Positions 36,820-45,004 of a stretch of DNA of 64,000 nt are shown here, piece after piece. Numbering within the stretch: position 1 is the first letter of the stretch; each line of letters starts with the position of its first letter. The notes beneath the pieces were generated by a model. That model saw only the letters and a program-made list of their open reading frames with translations. It made no database searches and was not told the DNA's origin. The DNA is from Vibrio fluminensis (GTDB taxonomy: Bacteria; Pseudomonadota; Gammaproteobacteria; Enterobacterales; Vibrionaceae): the NCBI RefSeq assembly GCF_015278125.1, contig NZ_JADILO010000023.1, positions 1-64,000 of the forward strand, read 5' to 3'. Made by a program: the position numbers and the translations under genes.

Positions 36820-38265
36820 CTACGCAGATTGCTGGTGAGCTTCTAATACCTCAGTAGGCTTGCCATACACTGAGCGAAGTGCATCAAGAATGTCTAATCG
36901 GCTAACCACACCAACCATTTGACCATCTTCAAGTACTGGCAGTACGTGCGGTTTGCTTACTTTGATACTCTTGGCACGTTCTTCTAGTGAAAGTGTAGAG
37001 AAGCGTGTTGCAATACCCATTGACGTTGTTGGGTATAGTTGCTCTTTATCGATGCAAAGATACTCAGCGACATCAACCAGTTTGTCGTTAATATCAATCG
37101 CGATGACATCGCGTGACATCAAATCAACTACTTTTTGTCCCTGAGTAGGGATGTAATCTTGGCACCATAAATCAACCATCACATCGTGCGCAGAAAAGAA
37201 TCCAACCAAACGACCTTGAACATCGGTTACTGGTGCGCTTACTTCCTGATTAGAAAGCAAATGATCGATCGCTTTTGGCGTGGTCATGTCTGCAGTAAGA
37301 GTGACAGGTTGAGTGTTCATAATGTTTTTGACGATGATGTTGCTGTTCATAGTGTTCTCCTTAACTGACGCAATATTCGCGGTAGTAGTAATTACTGAAA
37401 TGTTGGCTGCTTTAAGTTGCGGGCGACGGTAAATACACCAGTTCGCCAGCCCGACAAGCACTGCACCACCAACAATATTGCCTAGTGTTACCGGGATAAG
37501 ATTTGCAGTAATAAACTGCATAATATTCAGATCTGCATATTGAGCCGCTGTTACGCCAGTCATTGACCAAAACGATTCAGGTGCAAAGTTTTGAATTACG
37601 ATGCCAAGTGGCACCATAAACATGTTTGCTACGCAGTGTTCGAAGCCGCTTGAGACAAACATTGCCACTGGCATGATTGTCATTGCTGCTTTTGTCATTG
37701 CATTGGCACTACTAAACGTGAGCCAGATAGCGAGACAAACCAAAAGGTTACAAAGCACACCCAAGGCAAGAGCCTGCACGGTAGTGTGGTGTAACTTGTG
37801 TTGGGCGATGTTGAGTGCATTCAGTCCCCACTGTCCGTGATCCATCTGATACAAACCTGCAGCAGATACAATCACTAGCAACAACATCGCCCCAATAAAG
37901 TTACCGATGTAAACCTTTCCCCAAATCGAGAGCATCTTGCCAAAACTAATTTGACGATTTGCCCATGAGATGCTGGATAAAACAGAACTTGTAAAAAGCT
38001 CGCCACCACATATCACAATTAGGATCAGTCCCATGCTAAAAGCGAGACCACCAGCTAGGCGACTCAGTCCCCAACCAGATTCCGTGGCACCTGTGGTTAC
38101 TGTGATATAAAAGAGAAACGCCAGCCCGATAAAAGCGCCTGCCATAATGGCGAGACTTAATGTCATACCGGTGTTTTTCTTGGCTTTACTTAATGCAAAC
38201 TTTTCAGCTTCAGCCATCATTTCAACAGGAGAAAAACATTGATTGTTCGCGTGGTTAGATGACAT
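36820..38265 (-). CDS. Formate/nitrite channel fused to a CBS-domain pair
   Basis: This encodes 481 residues. The N-terminal ~280 are a formate/nitrite transporter (FNT, FocA-like) with six helices: GGELFTSSVLSSISWANRQIS, the NLLVCLAIWLTFSSANAMTKA pore segment and SGFEHCVANMFMVPLGI are diagnostic. After a polar linker of about 25 residues, two CBS repeats follow (VKNIMNTQPVTLTADMT and VVDLMSRDVIAIDIND, with VVSRLDILDAL at the end); CBS pairs normally sense adenine nucleotides. Ordinary FNT proteins are about 280 residues, so this is a fusion. At codon 306 an in-frame ATG (37350) has TAAGGAG about 6 nt ahead, so the CBS part may also be made alone. It diverges from a LysR regulator gene that may control it. 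Confidence 0.9.
   Translation of the reverse strand: MSSNHANNQCFSPVEMMAEAEKFALSKAKKNTGMTLSLAIMAGAFIGLAFLFYITVTTGATESGWGLSRLAGGLAFSMGLILIVICGGELFTSSVLSSISWANRQISFGKMLSIWGKVYIGNFIGAMLLLVIVSAAGLYQMDHGQWGLNALNIAQHKLHHTTVQALALGVLCNLLVCLAIWLTFSSANAMTKAAMTIMPVAMFVSSGFEHCVANMFMVPLGIVIQNFAPESFWSMTGVTAAQYADLNIMQFITANLIPVTLGNIVGGAVLVGLANWCIYRRPQLKAANISVITTTANIASVKENTMNSNIIVKNIMNTQPVTLTADMTTPKAIDHLLSNQEVSAPVTDVQGRLVGFFSAHDVMVDLWCQDYIPTQGQKVVDLMSRDVIAIDINDKLVDVAEYLCIDKEQLYPTTSMGIATRFSTLSLEERAKSIKVSKPHVLPVLEDGQMVGVVSRLDILDALRSVYGKPTEVLEAHQQSA
37350..37363 (-). promoter_or_regulatory. Strong internal ribosome binding site before the CBS part
   Basis: On the minus strand TAAGGAGAACACT immediately precedes an in-frame ATG within the FNT-CBS gene. 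The Shine-Dalgarno core is as good as any in the window, and sits exactly at the junction between linker and CBS domain. This implies internal initiation or a recent fusion of two genes. Confidence 0.6.
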
Positions 38266-38435
38266 ACGCGCTCCTAGTTGTGATTTTCATAATTACCTCC
38301 TTATGTTTATTTGCGAGCTAATCTCTGCATCGCCATTTCAGATTAGGAGGAAATTTTGTACAGGTAAAATTGATAATGTTTACAAATCTCATCAGAAAAT
38401 TTGATATGCAAAAAAATGTGAGTAGAATGATTTTT

Positions 38436-38480
38436 GTGCGCGTAACGCACTAAATACCAACAATCATTAGCGTTATAACG
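38436..38480. promoter_or_regulatory. Two palindromes upstream of the LysR gene
   Basis: GTGCG-N5-CGCAC (38436-38450) and the perfect palindrome CGTTATAACG (38471-38480) lie in the divergent region between the FNT-CBS gene and the LysR gene. LysR proteins commonly bind such sites next to their own gene. Which is the operator cannot be told from sequence. Confidence 0.35.
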
Positions 38481-38492
38481 AAAAGGAGTGTT

Positions 38493-39395
38493 ATGCGTTA
38501 TTCTCTGAAACAGTTGGCAGTCTTTGATGCGGTAGCTGACACCGGAAGTGTAAGTCTAGCTGCAGATAAACTCGCATTAACTCAATCCGCGACCAGTATG
38601 TCGCTTGCGCAATTAGAAAAGATGCTTGGCAGACCATTGTTCGAGAGGCAAGGTAAGCAAATGGCATTAACCCATTGGGGGAACTGGCTCAGGCCGAAGG
38701 CTAAGCGCCTGCTACAAGATGCCCAACAAATCGAGCTAGGTTTTATTGAACAACACCTATTAAGCGGGGAGATCACGATTGGCGCGAGCCAAACGCCAGC
38801 CGAGCACTTAATTCCCGACCTTATCAGTAGAATTGATAATGACTTTCCAGAATTACGAATTAAGCTCAATGTGCAAAGTACCGATAACGTTTTACAAGGG
38901 TTAATTGACTACAAATTTGATATTGGCATTATTGAAGGCCGCTGCGACGACAACCGTTTACACCAAGAAGAGTGGTGTCGAGATCATTTAACAGTCGTAG
39001 CGTCTGCTCATCACCCCTTTGCCAAGTCAGAACGGGTTTCGCTTTCACAGCTAGAACAAGCTCGCTGGGTATTGCGGGAGCATGGTTCTGGTACTCGGAT
39101 GATTTTTGATAGCTCGATACATCATCTTGTTGAAGATTTGGATGTTTGGCGTGAATACGAGCACGTGCCAGTGCTGCGTCGTATGGTGGCAAATGGGCAA
39201 TATTTAACTTGTTTGCCGTACTTGGACGTTGAACGCTATATCGAAAGTGGGGCTTTGGTTGCTTTGAATGTACCTGATCTCAATATGGAACGTACTTTGT
39301 CGTTTGTTTGGCGGGCTGACATGATTGAAAACCCTCTGGTTGAGTGTATTAAACGAGAAGGATTGAGGATGATGAAAGGCAAATCCGTCTTCTAG
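38493..39395 (+). CDS. LysR-family transcriptional regulator
   Basis: This is a 300-residue regulator. The winged helix-turn-helix is at about residues 4-62 (LKQLAVFDAVADTGSVSLAADKLALTQSATSMSLAQLEKMLG), followed by a periplasmic-binding-protein-like effector domain starting near 90 (GEITIGASQTPAEHLIPDLI). A strong AAGGAG lies 6 nt before the ATG. Divergence from the FNT-CBS gene suggests that it controls formate or nitrite transport, but this is inferred from position only. The effector is unknown. Confidence 0.92.
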   Translation: MRYSLKQLAVFDAVADTGSVSLAADKLALTQSATSMSLAQLEKMLGRPLFERQGKQMALTHWGNWLRPKAKRLLQDAQQIELGFIEQHLLSGEITIGASQTPAEHLIPDLISRIDNDFPELRIKLNVQSTDNVLQGLIDYKFDIGIIEGRCDDNRLHQEEWCRDHLTVVASAHHPFAKSERVSLSQLEQARWVLREHGSGTRMIFDSSIHHLVEDLDVWREYEHVPVLRRMVANGQYLTCLPYLDVERYIESGALVALNVPDLNMERTLSFVWRADMIENPLVECIKREGLRMMKGKSVF

Positions 39396-39422
39396 ATACG
39401 TATTTATCTTAAAACATATCGT

Positions 39423-39452
39423 AAGCCCAAGTTTGTGTGACTTGGGCTTTTT
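39423..39452 (+). terminator. Terminator after the LysR gene
   Basis: A perfect 9-bp stem AAGCCCAAG/CTTGGGCTT with a 9-base loop is followed by TTTTC, about 30 bp past the stop codon. Confidence 0.88.
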
Positions 39453-39632
39453 CGTTTGAATATGGATAAGTTGGTTTGATTTAATTATTACCGATTCTGT
39501 TGATACATCGATTGCGTCAATGTTTGTGTGTAACTTGTGTTGTTTCGATATTGAAAAATGTGATCGCTATTGTGTTATTTATGCAATTTGCCACTATAGT
39601 GTGCACAAAGTTTAGAAACCAAGAGACACCCA

Positions 39633-40124
39633 ATGAGCGTATTAGTCGCAATTTCTATCACTACAGCCATCCTATCCGGCATTTGGGGATGGGTCGCGGT
39701 AAGTTTAGGTTTGCTCGCATGGGCTGGTTTTCTTGGCTGCACAAGTTTCTTTGCTGCACCTTATGAAGGAGCAAAAGGATTAGTGATAAGCCTTATCACT
39801 AATTTAACTGGCGTGTTCTGGGCGATGGTGATTATTCAAGGTAGTCATTATATCTCAATGGAAATACTCGGCTATGTACTGACTGGCGTAGTGACGCTCT
39901 TTATGTGCCTACAAGCCAAAAACGGTTGGCTTGCCTTTATTCCCGGGACTTTCATTGGTTCATGCGCCACGTTTGCTGCAAACGGCGACTGGCAACTCGT
40001 TGTGCCATCACTGGTTATTGGCGGGATCTTTGGATACACAATGAAAACGACAGGGCTGTGGTTGCACGCTAAACTAAATCAAACAACAGAGTCTGCTATA
40101 GCACAACCACAAAACCGCAATTAA
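39633..40124 (+). CDS. ycdZ: DUF1097 membrane protein, YcdZ-like
   Basis: This 163-residue protein has four or five membrane helices and is closely similar to E. coli YcdZ: ISITTAILSGIWGWVAVSLGLLAWAGFLGC is almost identical, and FIPGTFIGSCATFAANGDWQLVVPSLVIG is also conserved. The function is not known. The strong conservation of Gly and of one Asp in a membrane context suggests a small-molecule channel or carrier, but this is inference. It stands alone and ends 34 bp before the convergent ybjD. Confidence 0.9.
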   Translation: MSVLVAISITTAILSGIWGWVAVSLGLLAWAGFLGCTSFFAAPYEGAKGLVISLITNLTGVFWAMVIIQGSHYISMEILGYVLTGVVTLFMCLQAKNGWLAFIPGTFIGSCATFAANGDWQLVVPSLVIGGIFGYTMKTTGLWLHAKLNQTTESAIAQPQNRN

Positions 40125-40157
40125 GAAAATTGATAATGGGTATAGGGCAATTTGGTG

Positions 40158-41792
40158 TTAAGTATTACCGTTCGCCATCGTCACAACACGTTTTAACGTC
40201 CAACGAAGGAGCAGAGGGATACATTCAAGCCCTTTATCCTCACAATGTGAAACTATCGCCAAAGCAAGATCGGGCTTGGCAAACTTCTTCAACACCTTAT
40301 TGACCACCTTTTTGGCTGGAATTTGGTGATCAAGTGGAATTTTAACCAACTCGCGGAAAAATGGCTCAAAACCATTGTTGTAAAGAAAGTGCTCGATATC
40401 TTTGTCGGGCAACTCGGTTAAACGGTGTCTTTCTTGATCATGCCCAAGTCTTGCGCGCACCGTCGCTGCGTACTTTTTACCCGCAGGGTCACCGTCAGTC
40501 ACCACATGCCAATCTATACCAAAGGCTTTCGCTACTTTGATTAATGATTTTAAACCGGATTGAGCAAATTCGATGATTTGTACGCCTTCCGCCGCTAAGT
40601 TATAACCGCATTGATTTGCCAGTTCATTGAACAACCAAACTTCTGTTTCACCTTCGACAAGTAACCAGCAGCGAGCAAATAGGGCGCCCGAGCGATGAAA
40701 GCGAATATGAAAGCCAACACGGCGTAACTCATCCCTCGAAAGTCCTTGGGTTGAAAGACTGGTGCAAATTGTTTTGTCAGATTGGCGGACTAAACGGCGA
40801 ATACAGTGAACCGGCAATTGCCCTAACAACGCACCACTGTTGGTGGTGAGGATTTTTTGCATCGGTAGGAGTTGCAACAAGCCCCAGGCGCGAGAGAGTT
40901 GGGTTGGGTGTAAGCGACCTTCAGGATCTTCGATGATCAATATCGGTCTTGCGCCTTTTCTAAGGCGGTTGGGTCCTTTCGCTTGCAAGTAAGCATTAAG
41001 TAGCCCAAGTAAAAGTAATCGAGTTTGTTTGTTATTTGATTTCTCTACGTATTCACCAATAGAAAGCGAATCTGATTTACGAGCAAAAAAGATCCCATCT
41101 CTAGGTTGATCATGTTCAATACGATTGTTGGATTTAAACGAAAAATAGTGCTCAACCAACATACCCATCGATTTGAGGCTACTGCGCATTTCTCCTTTAT
41201 TTACATGACCAGGGATAGCCATTAAACGGCGACATGTATTATTGATGCGTTTTTCTACTCGTTCATTCAAGCTGTTGCCATTGCTTTCAAAGTTTCGCTC
41301 AAATCGGCGTGAATCTTTTAAACGAATAACTGGGTTCAGCGTCATTAATTCTTGGGCGATCTTTTCACAATGATGCAATGCTAAAGGATCGCCTTCGGCA
41401 TTAAGAAAGTCATAATGTGTTTCTACGTTATGACCATCACGACTGGCACTGATTCGATAATAGATTCTGTGCTCATTATCTTGGTTAACGACCCAGACAG
41501 GTTTAACCCGACGATAACGGCGAGAGTTTACCTCTTTGATATCACTGGCCAAAAAGCTGATTACGATTTGAAGATCTTGCGTTTGCGGAGAAGAGACTGA
41601 GTAATCGACGTGAAAATCTGTAATTTTGAATTGATAAGGCTCTCCCTCAGGTGGCAAGGCGACAGAAAGAGTATCGAGCAACGAGGATTTACCCCAGGTG
41701 TTTTCACCAATCAAAGCAGTGAGTTGCTCAAAAGAAATTGAGAGTCGTTTGATGCCGCGAAATCCGGCAATCTCGATGCGCTCTAGCAACAT
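40158..41792 (-). CDS. ybjD: OLD-family ATP-dependent nuclease-like protein YbjD
   Basis: This encodes 544 residues. An N-terminal SMC-like ATPase half has Walker A GENTWGKSSLL (residues 29-39), the signature region SIGEYVEKSNNKQTRLLLLGLL and Walker B ILIIEDPEGRLHP. A C-terminal TOPRIM domain has LLVEGETEVWL and VTDGDPAGKKYA, with the metal-binding Glu and Asp residues. OLD/YbjD proteins combine an ATPase with a TOPRIM nuclease; class 1 OLD proteins give phage exclusion, but chromosomal YbjD has no proven role. No Gabija-type UvrD helicase partner is adjacent, so I do not call a defence system. There is a single minus-strand transcript. Confidence 0.92.
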   Translation of the reverse strand: MLLERIEIAGFRGIKRLSISFEQLTALIGENTWGKSSLLDTLSVALPPEGEPYQFKITDFHVDYSVSSPQTQDLQIVISFLASDIKEVNSRRYRRVKPVWVVNQDNEHRIYYRISASRDGHNVETHYDFLNAEGDPLALHHCEKIAQELMTLNPVIRLKDSRRFERNFESNGNSLNERVEKRINNTCRRLMAIPGHVNKGEMRSSLKSMGMLVEHYFSFKSNNRIEHDQPRDGIFFARKSDSLSIGEYVEKSNNKQTRLLLLGLLNAYLQAKGPNRLRKGARPILIIEDPEGRLHPTQLSRAWGLLQLLPMQKILTTNSGALLGQLPVHCIRRLVRQSDKTICTSLSTQGLSRDELRRVGFHIRFHRSGALFARCWLLVEGETEVWLFNELANQCGYNLAAEGVQIIEFAQSGLKSLIKVAKAFGIDWHVVTDGDPAGKKYAATVRARLGHDQERHRLTELPDKDIEHFLYNNGFEPFFRELVKIPLDHQIPAKKVVNKVLKKFAKPDLALAIVSHCEDKGLECIPLLLRWTLKRVVTMANGNT

Positions 41793-41864
41793 AAATTCAC
41801 CTTTAAACTTTGCTAACTTAATTTAAGCATAAAAGAAAAATTCAATATAAGCATACGCTTAGGT

Positions 41865-41879
41865 CACATATCTTATGTG
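41865..41879. promoter_or_regulatory. Palindrome CACATA-TCT-TATGTG
   Basis: A perfect 6-bp inverted repeat with a 3-bp spacer lies in the 150-bp divergent region between ybjD and the nucleotidase-like gene. It is a candidate operator. It is not a CRP site, because the TGTGA/TCACA halves are in the wrong order. Confidence 0.35.
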
Positions 41880-41956
41880 TCACTGTTTTTACTTAAAAAA
41901 GTAATCAACATGTCATAAAGAATGGAGTAGCATGGCGGTGAAAAGTGAGAAGAGAA

Positions 41957-43690
41957 ATGACAATGAAAAACAATAGAGCCATAAGCGTTAGAGTGGCTCA
42001 CATCAATGATACCCACTCATACTTTGAACCAACGTCTCTACAACTCAATGTAAACAACGACGAGACCCAAACCAGCCCTTATGTTAGTGCTGGTGGCTTC
42101 GCAAGAATCAAAACGCGCGTCGAAGAACTGCGCGCCGAATCATCCCAACAAAATCACGGTTTTCTATTCTTCCATGCCGGTGATTGTTTCCAAGGCACAC
42201 TGTTCTATTCACTATTTAAAGGCGAAGCGAACTCAACGTTGCTCAACCAGTTAGGGCTTGATGCGATGGCGATAGGCAATCATGAATTGGATATGGGTAA
42301 TCTACCTGTTGCGGAATTTGCCAACCGGATTGATTTTCCATTGCTAGCGGGAAACTGGGATTTATCACGCGAATTAAAAGATAAGCCGGTTATTTTGAGC
42401 GGCAACCCGAATGTTTATAGCTACAAACCTTCGACACAATCGGCACAGTGGATTGTTAAGCACGTAGAGCAAGAACCTATCGCAATCTTCGCTTTGGCGC
42501 TGGACAAAATGGCGGATATCTCTAACCCAGATGCAGATACTCCGTTTGTTAATGCGATTGAAACCGCCCGTAATACCGTTAATCAAATTCACAAAGCAGG
42601 GATTAACAAGATTATTTTATTAAGTCATATGGGTTATGACGCGGATCTAGACTTTGCCAACCATGTCGATGGTATTTCGTTGATTGTCGGTGGGCATAGT
42701 CACGTGTTACAAGGCGACTTTTCTGCACTAGGACTAGGCAATAACGATCCTTACGGCATTAGAGTGAATAATATCCATGTGGTTCAAGCTGGCTTTCATG
42801 CGCTCGCGCTCGGTCATTGCGACATCGACTTTGACCAAGAAGGCGTCATAACCAACTTCAGTGGTCATAACGAACTGCTGGTGGGACGCCGATTGTTTGT
42901 TGATACCAGTCGCAGTCAATCGTGGCAAGAAAGTGATTATCAAGCGCTGCGTGACTTACTGGATAAACACCCACTCGTGACCGCTTGTCGCAAAGATCCG
43001 ACGATAAAATTGATTTTGAAAGAGCGCTACCAGACTCGTGTGCGTGAATTACAGCAAACTTTTATTGCCACGACGAAACGTAAATTACGTCATGTCCGTA
43101 TTCCTGATGAAAAGGGTGGCAGTGACCTAGCGCCACTTGTTGCTGAATCGTTTATCCATATGATGAATAAGCAAGGTCATCATGCGCAATTTGCGATTCA
43201 TAATGCAGGAGGAGTGCGTAACTCTATAGACCCTGGAAAAATCTCGGTTGCTGACATCGCCGGAAAGGTATTGCCGTTTTTGGTCCCAATTGGCGTCTAT
43301 AAGATTAAGGGACAACACATTTCTGCCATTATCGAAGGTGCGATTAACAATGCGACAAACAACGGAGTCGAAGGGACGGGATCTGGCTCGTACCCGTATG
43401 TTGCCAACCTGCGTTATGAATATGATGCCGCTGCGCCGATGGGTAACAGAGTTTCAGACCTCGATATTTTGCTTAAAGGCGTATGGCAGCCAGTGTTGAA
43501 CGACGAATACTACACTGGTACCTCATCTGCTTACACGATGAAAGGCAAAGAGGGTTACGAAGCGATTCTCAATATGCAAGGAGAGGGCATAGTCTCTAAC
43601 GAGTCGATGGCAGACTGTTTGATTGCGTATTTTACTGATAACCCGAAAGTTCTTGAACGAAAATCACAAGTAACTGACAGTAAAGGTTAA
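41957..43690 (+). CDS. Metallophosphatase/5'-nucleotidase (UshA superfamily), apparently without signal peptide
   Basis: This encodes about 577 residues. The N-terminal dimetal phosphoesterase domain has HINDTHSYFEP, FFHAGDCFQGT, AIGNHELDMG, LSHMGYDADLDFA and VGGHSHV, all the metal ligands of the UshA family. The C-terminal nucleotide-specificity domain covers about residues 365-540 (IHNAGGVRNSIDPGKISVADI, GSGSYPYVANLRYEYD). Such enzymes hydrolyse nucleotides and UDP-sugars in the periplasm, but here the N-terminus is polar (MTMKNNRAISVRVAH) and shows no signal sequence, so it may act in the cytosol. Start candidates are GTG 41945, ATG 41957 and ATG 41963; none has a strong Shine-Dalgarno. 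Confidence 0.88.
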   Translation: MTMKNNRAISVRVAHINDTHSYFEPTSLQLNVNNDETQTSPYVSAGGFARIKTRVEELRAESSQQNHGFLFFHAGDCFQGTLFYSLFKGEANSTLLNQLGLDAMAIGNHELDMGNLPVAEFANRIDFPLLAGNWDLSRELKDKPVILSGNPNVYSYKPSTQSAQWIVKHVEQEPIAIFALALDKMADISNPDADTPFVNAIETARNTVNQIHKAGINKIILLSHMGYDADLDFANHVDGISLIVGGHSHVLQGDFSALGLGNNDPYGIRVNNIHVVQAGFHALALGHCDIDFDQEGVITNFSGHNELLVGRRLFVDTSRSQSWQESDYQALRDLLDKHPLVTACRKDPTIKLILKERYQTRVRELQQTFIATTKRKLRHVRIPDEKGGSDLAPLVAESFIHMMNKQGHHAQFAIHNAGGVRNSIDPGKISVADIAGKVLPFLVPIGVYKIKGQHISAIIEGAINNATNNGVEGTGSGSYPYVANLRYEYDAAAPMGNRVSDLDILLKGVWQPVLNDEYYTGTSSAYTMKGKEGYEAILNMQGEGIVSNESMADCLIAYFTDNPKVLERKSQVTDSKG

Positions 43691-43766
43691 ATTTTACTCA
43701 GTTGGTATGCTCTTTGCTAAATGATTTATGGAGTCATTAGATCCTAACCAGAAGCAGGGAGCCATC

Positions 43767-43862
43767 ATGTGGAGTAAAGATTGGGTCGATGTAGCGGTCG
43801 TCGTAACTTGGATTTTAGTGTGGGCAGGTATGGTTTACGTCATTCCCAATGGCGTAATGTAA
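43767..43862 (+). CDS. 31-residue small membrane protein
   Basis: The frame starts MWSKDWVDVAVVVTWILVWA and ends in MVYVIPNGVM. A single hydrophobic helix of about 20 residues follows an N-terminal acidic/aromatic segment. AGGGAG lies 6 nt before the ATG, which is a near-ideal Shine-Dalgarno, and a terminator begins 6 bp after the stop, so it has the layout of an independent gene. It lies 76 bp after the nucleotidase gene and may share its transcript. I do not know a named family. Confidence 0.72.
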   Translation: MWSKDWVDVAVVVTWILVWAGMVYVIPNGVM

Positions 43863-43868
43863 TGTAAG

Positions 43869-43896
43869 AAGGAGCAATAGAGTTTGCTCCTTTTTA
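43869..43896. terminator. Terminator after the 31-residue gene
   Basis: The stem AAGGAGCAA/TTGCTCCTT is followed by a T-run and lies between the small gene and the convergent AraC-type gene. Confidence 0.88.
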
Positions 43897-43913
43897 ATTA
43901 GATTTCTTTCAAC

Positions 43914-44903
43914 TTAACTTGAATGATTAACCCACTGATTAGGGCTTCTGCCGAATTCCTTTTTAAAAGCGTGGGTAAAATTGGCGGGGTGTTGGTAGCC
44001 AGCTTCGTAAGCTGCTTGTGTGATTGTTACCAAGCCTCTTTCAAGCTGCTGACGAGCATTGTCTAAACGTCTGGAGCGAATATAGCCATTGATGGTTAAG
44101 TTGTATGCTTGTTTAAATAATCTCTGAATCTTAGAAACACTCATATTAAAGTGTTCAGATAGATTGATTAGAGTCAGATCATTATTAAGGTTAGTCTCAA
44201 TATAGCTCACAATGTCTTCAGCTTTTAGGTCACAATTTATGGTTGATAAATCGCCTGCATGGATATTAGTTTCAGGAACTTGCTTCAAGCACTCAACAAT
44301 AATTTGATGAATCAAACTCTCTACTTCAATTTTCTCGAGTAGCGATATTGGATTATGTTTGCGCAGAACTTCTTGCAAAAGATGCGTAAGGTGAGAATTG
44401 AATGTAAGTGAAAAGTGACTTTTGTTTGTTGCTAGAAAGTCTTCAACTGAATGCTGCTCGCTGGTTCGCTCCTGAAGCCATGTTGGCTTTATAAGAATAT
44501 TAATCTTACTAACATCATTGTCCTTTTTCATTAATCGGTAGAAATTAGCGGGGCGTGTTAAGTTAACAACAACACCTTGTGCAAGATTATCGGCGTGAAG
44601 ATTAAACGCTAAGTCATCATAGGAAAAGTTGAGTTCGCCTTTTAGCAATAATGTAATCAAAAGCGAAGGGTGAGCAGTGGACACAATACTTCTATCGACT
44701 AACTCAATGCAATTTCCACCGTGAATAAAGATTTGTTCATGGTATTTATGCGATAAGAAATGCCCCTCAGCAAGCGTCGATTGCGTTCCATGTCCGGGAG
44801 CGACAATAATTTGTTTTTCACACTGTTCTAGTTTTTTAGTTAGTGCGACTTTGACAAATTTACTTCTTTCTGTTGATTTTGTTACCACTTGCCGATTCCT
44901 CAC
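43914..44903 (-). CDS. AraC-family regulator next to a TonB receptor
   Basis: This is a 329-residue regulator. The C-terminal AraC/XylS domain (about residues 230-327) has two helix-turn-helix motifs, LSEHFNMSVSKIQRLFKQ and ITQAAYEAGYQHPANFTHAFKKEFG, the latter being the family signature. The N-terminal half resembles PchR-type regulators, which sense a siderophore complex and activate its receptor gene. Divergence from the TonB-dependent receptor gene supports this. The start is uncertain: GTG 44903 has no ribosome binding site, whereas GTG 44888 (codon 6) has GAGGAA about 8 nt upstream. Confidence 0.9.
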   Translation of the reverse strand: MRNRQVVTKSTERSKFVKVALTKKLEQCEKQIIVAPGHGTQSTLAEGHFLSHKYHEQIFIHGGNCIELVDRSIVSTAHPSLLITLLLKGELNFSYDDLAFNLHADNLAQGVVVNLTRPANFYRLMKKDNDVSKINILIKPTWLQERTSEQHSVEDFLATNKSHFSLTFNSHLTHLLQEVLRKHNPISLLEKIEVESLIHQIIVECLKQVPETNIHAGDLSTINCDLKAEDIVSYIETNLNNDLTLINLSEHFNMSVSKIQRLFKQAYNLTINGYIRSRRLDNARQQLERGLVTITQAAYEAGYQHPANFTHAFKKEFGRSPNQWVNHSS

Positions 44904-44973
44904 AATATATCAACGATTTCCCATAACGGGTTTGTATTCATATTTATAACAACCAACCTTAACATTGTTGCGA

Positions 44974-44994
44974 AACGTTATCATTACCATTAAG
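44974..44994. promoter_or_regulatory. Candidate Fur box upstream of the TonB receptor gene
   Basis: ACGTTATCATTACCATTA-like sequence resembles part of the Fur consensus GATAATGATAATCATTATC. It lies just ahead of the receptor start, where Fur would repress in iron-replete cells. Several positions of the left half do not match. Confidence 0.5.
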
Positions 44995-45004
44995 GAATGT
45001 TGTT

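Noticed and set aside
40158..41792. YbjD as part of a Gabija-type or OLD defence system
   Set aside because: No GajB-like helicase or reverse transcriptase is adjacent, and YbjD is a normal chromosomal gene in many gammaproteobacteria.
41861..41885. CRP site ahead of the nucleotidase-like gene
   Set aside because: The halves read TCACA...TGTGT in the reverse order from a CRP site (TGTGA-N6-TCACA).
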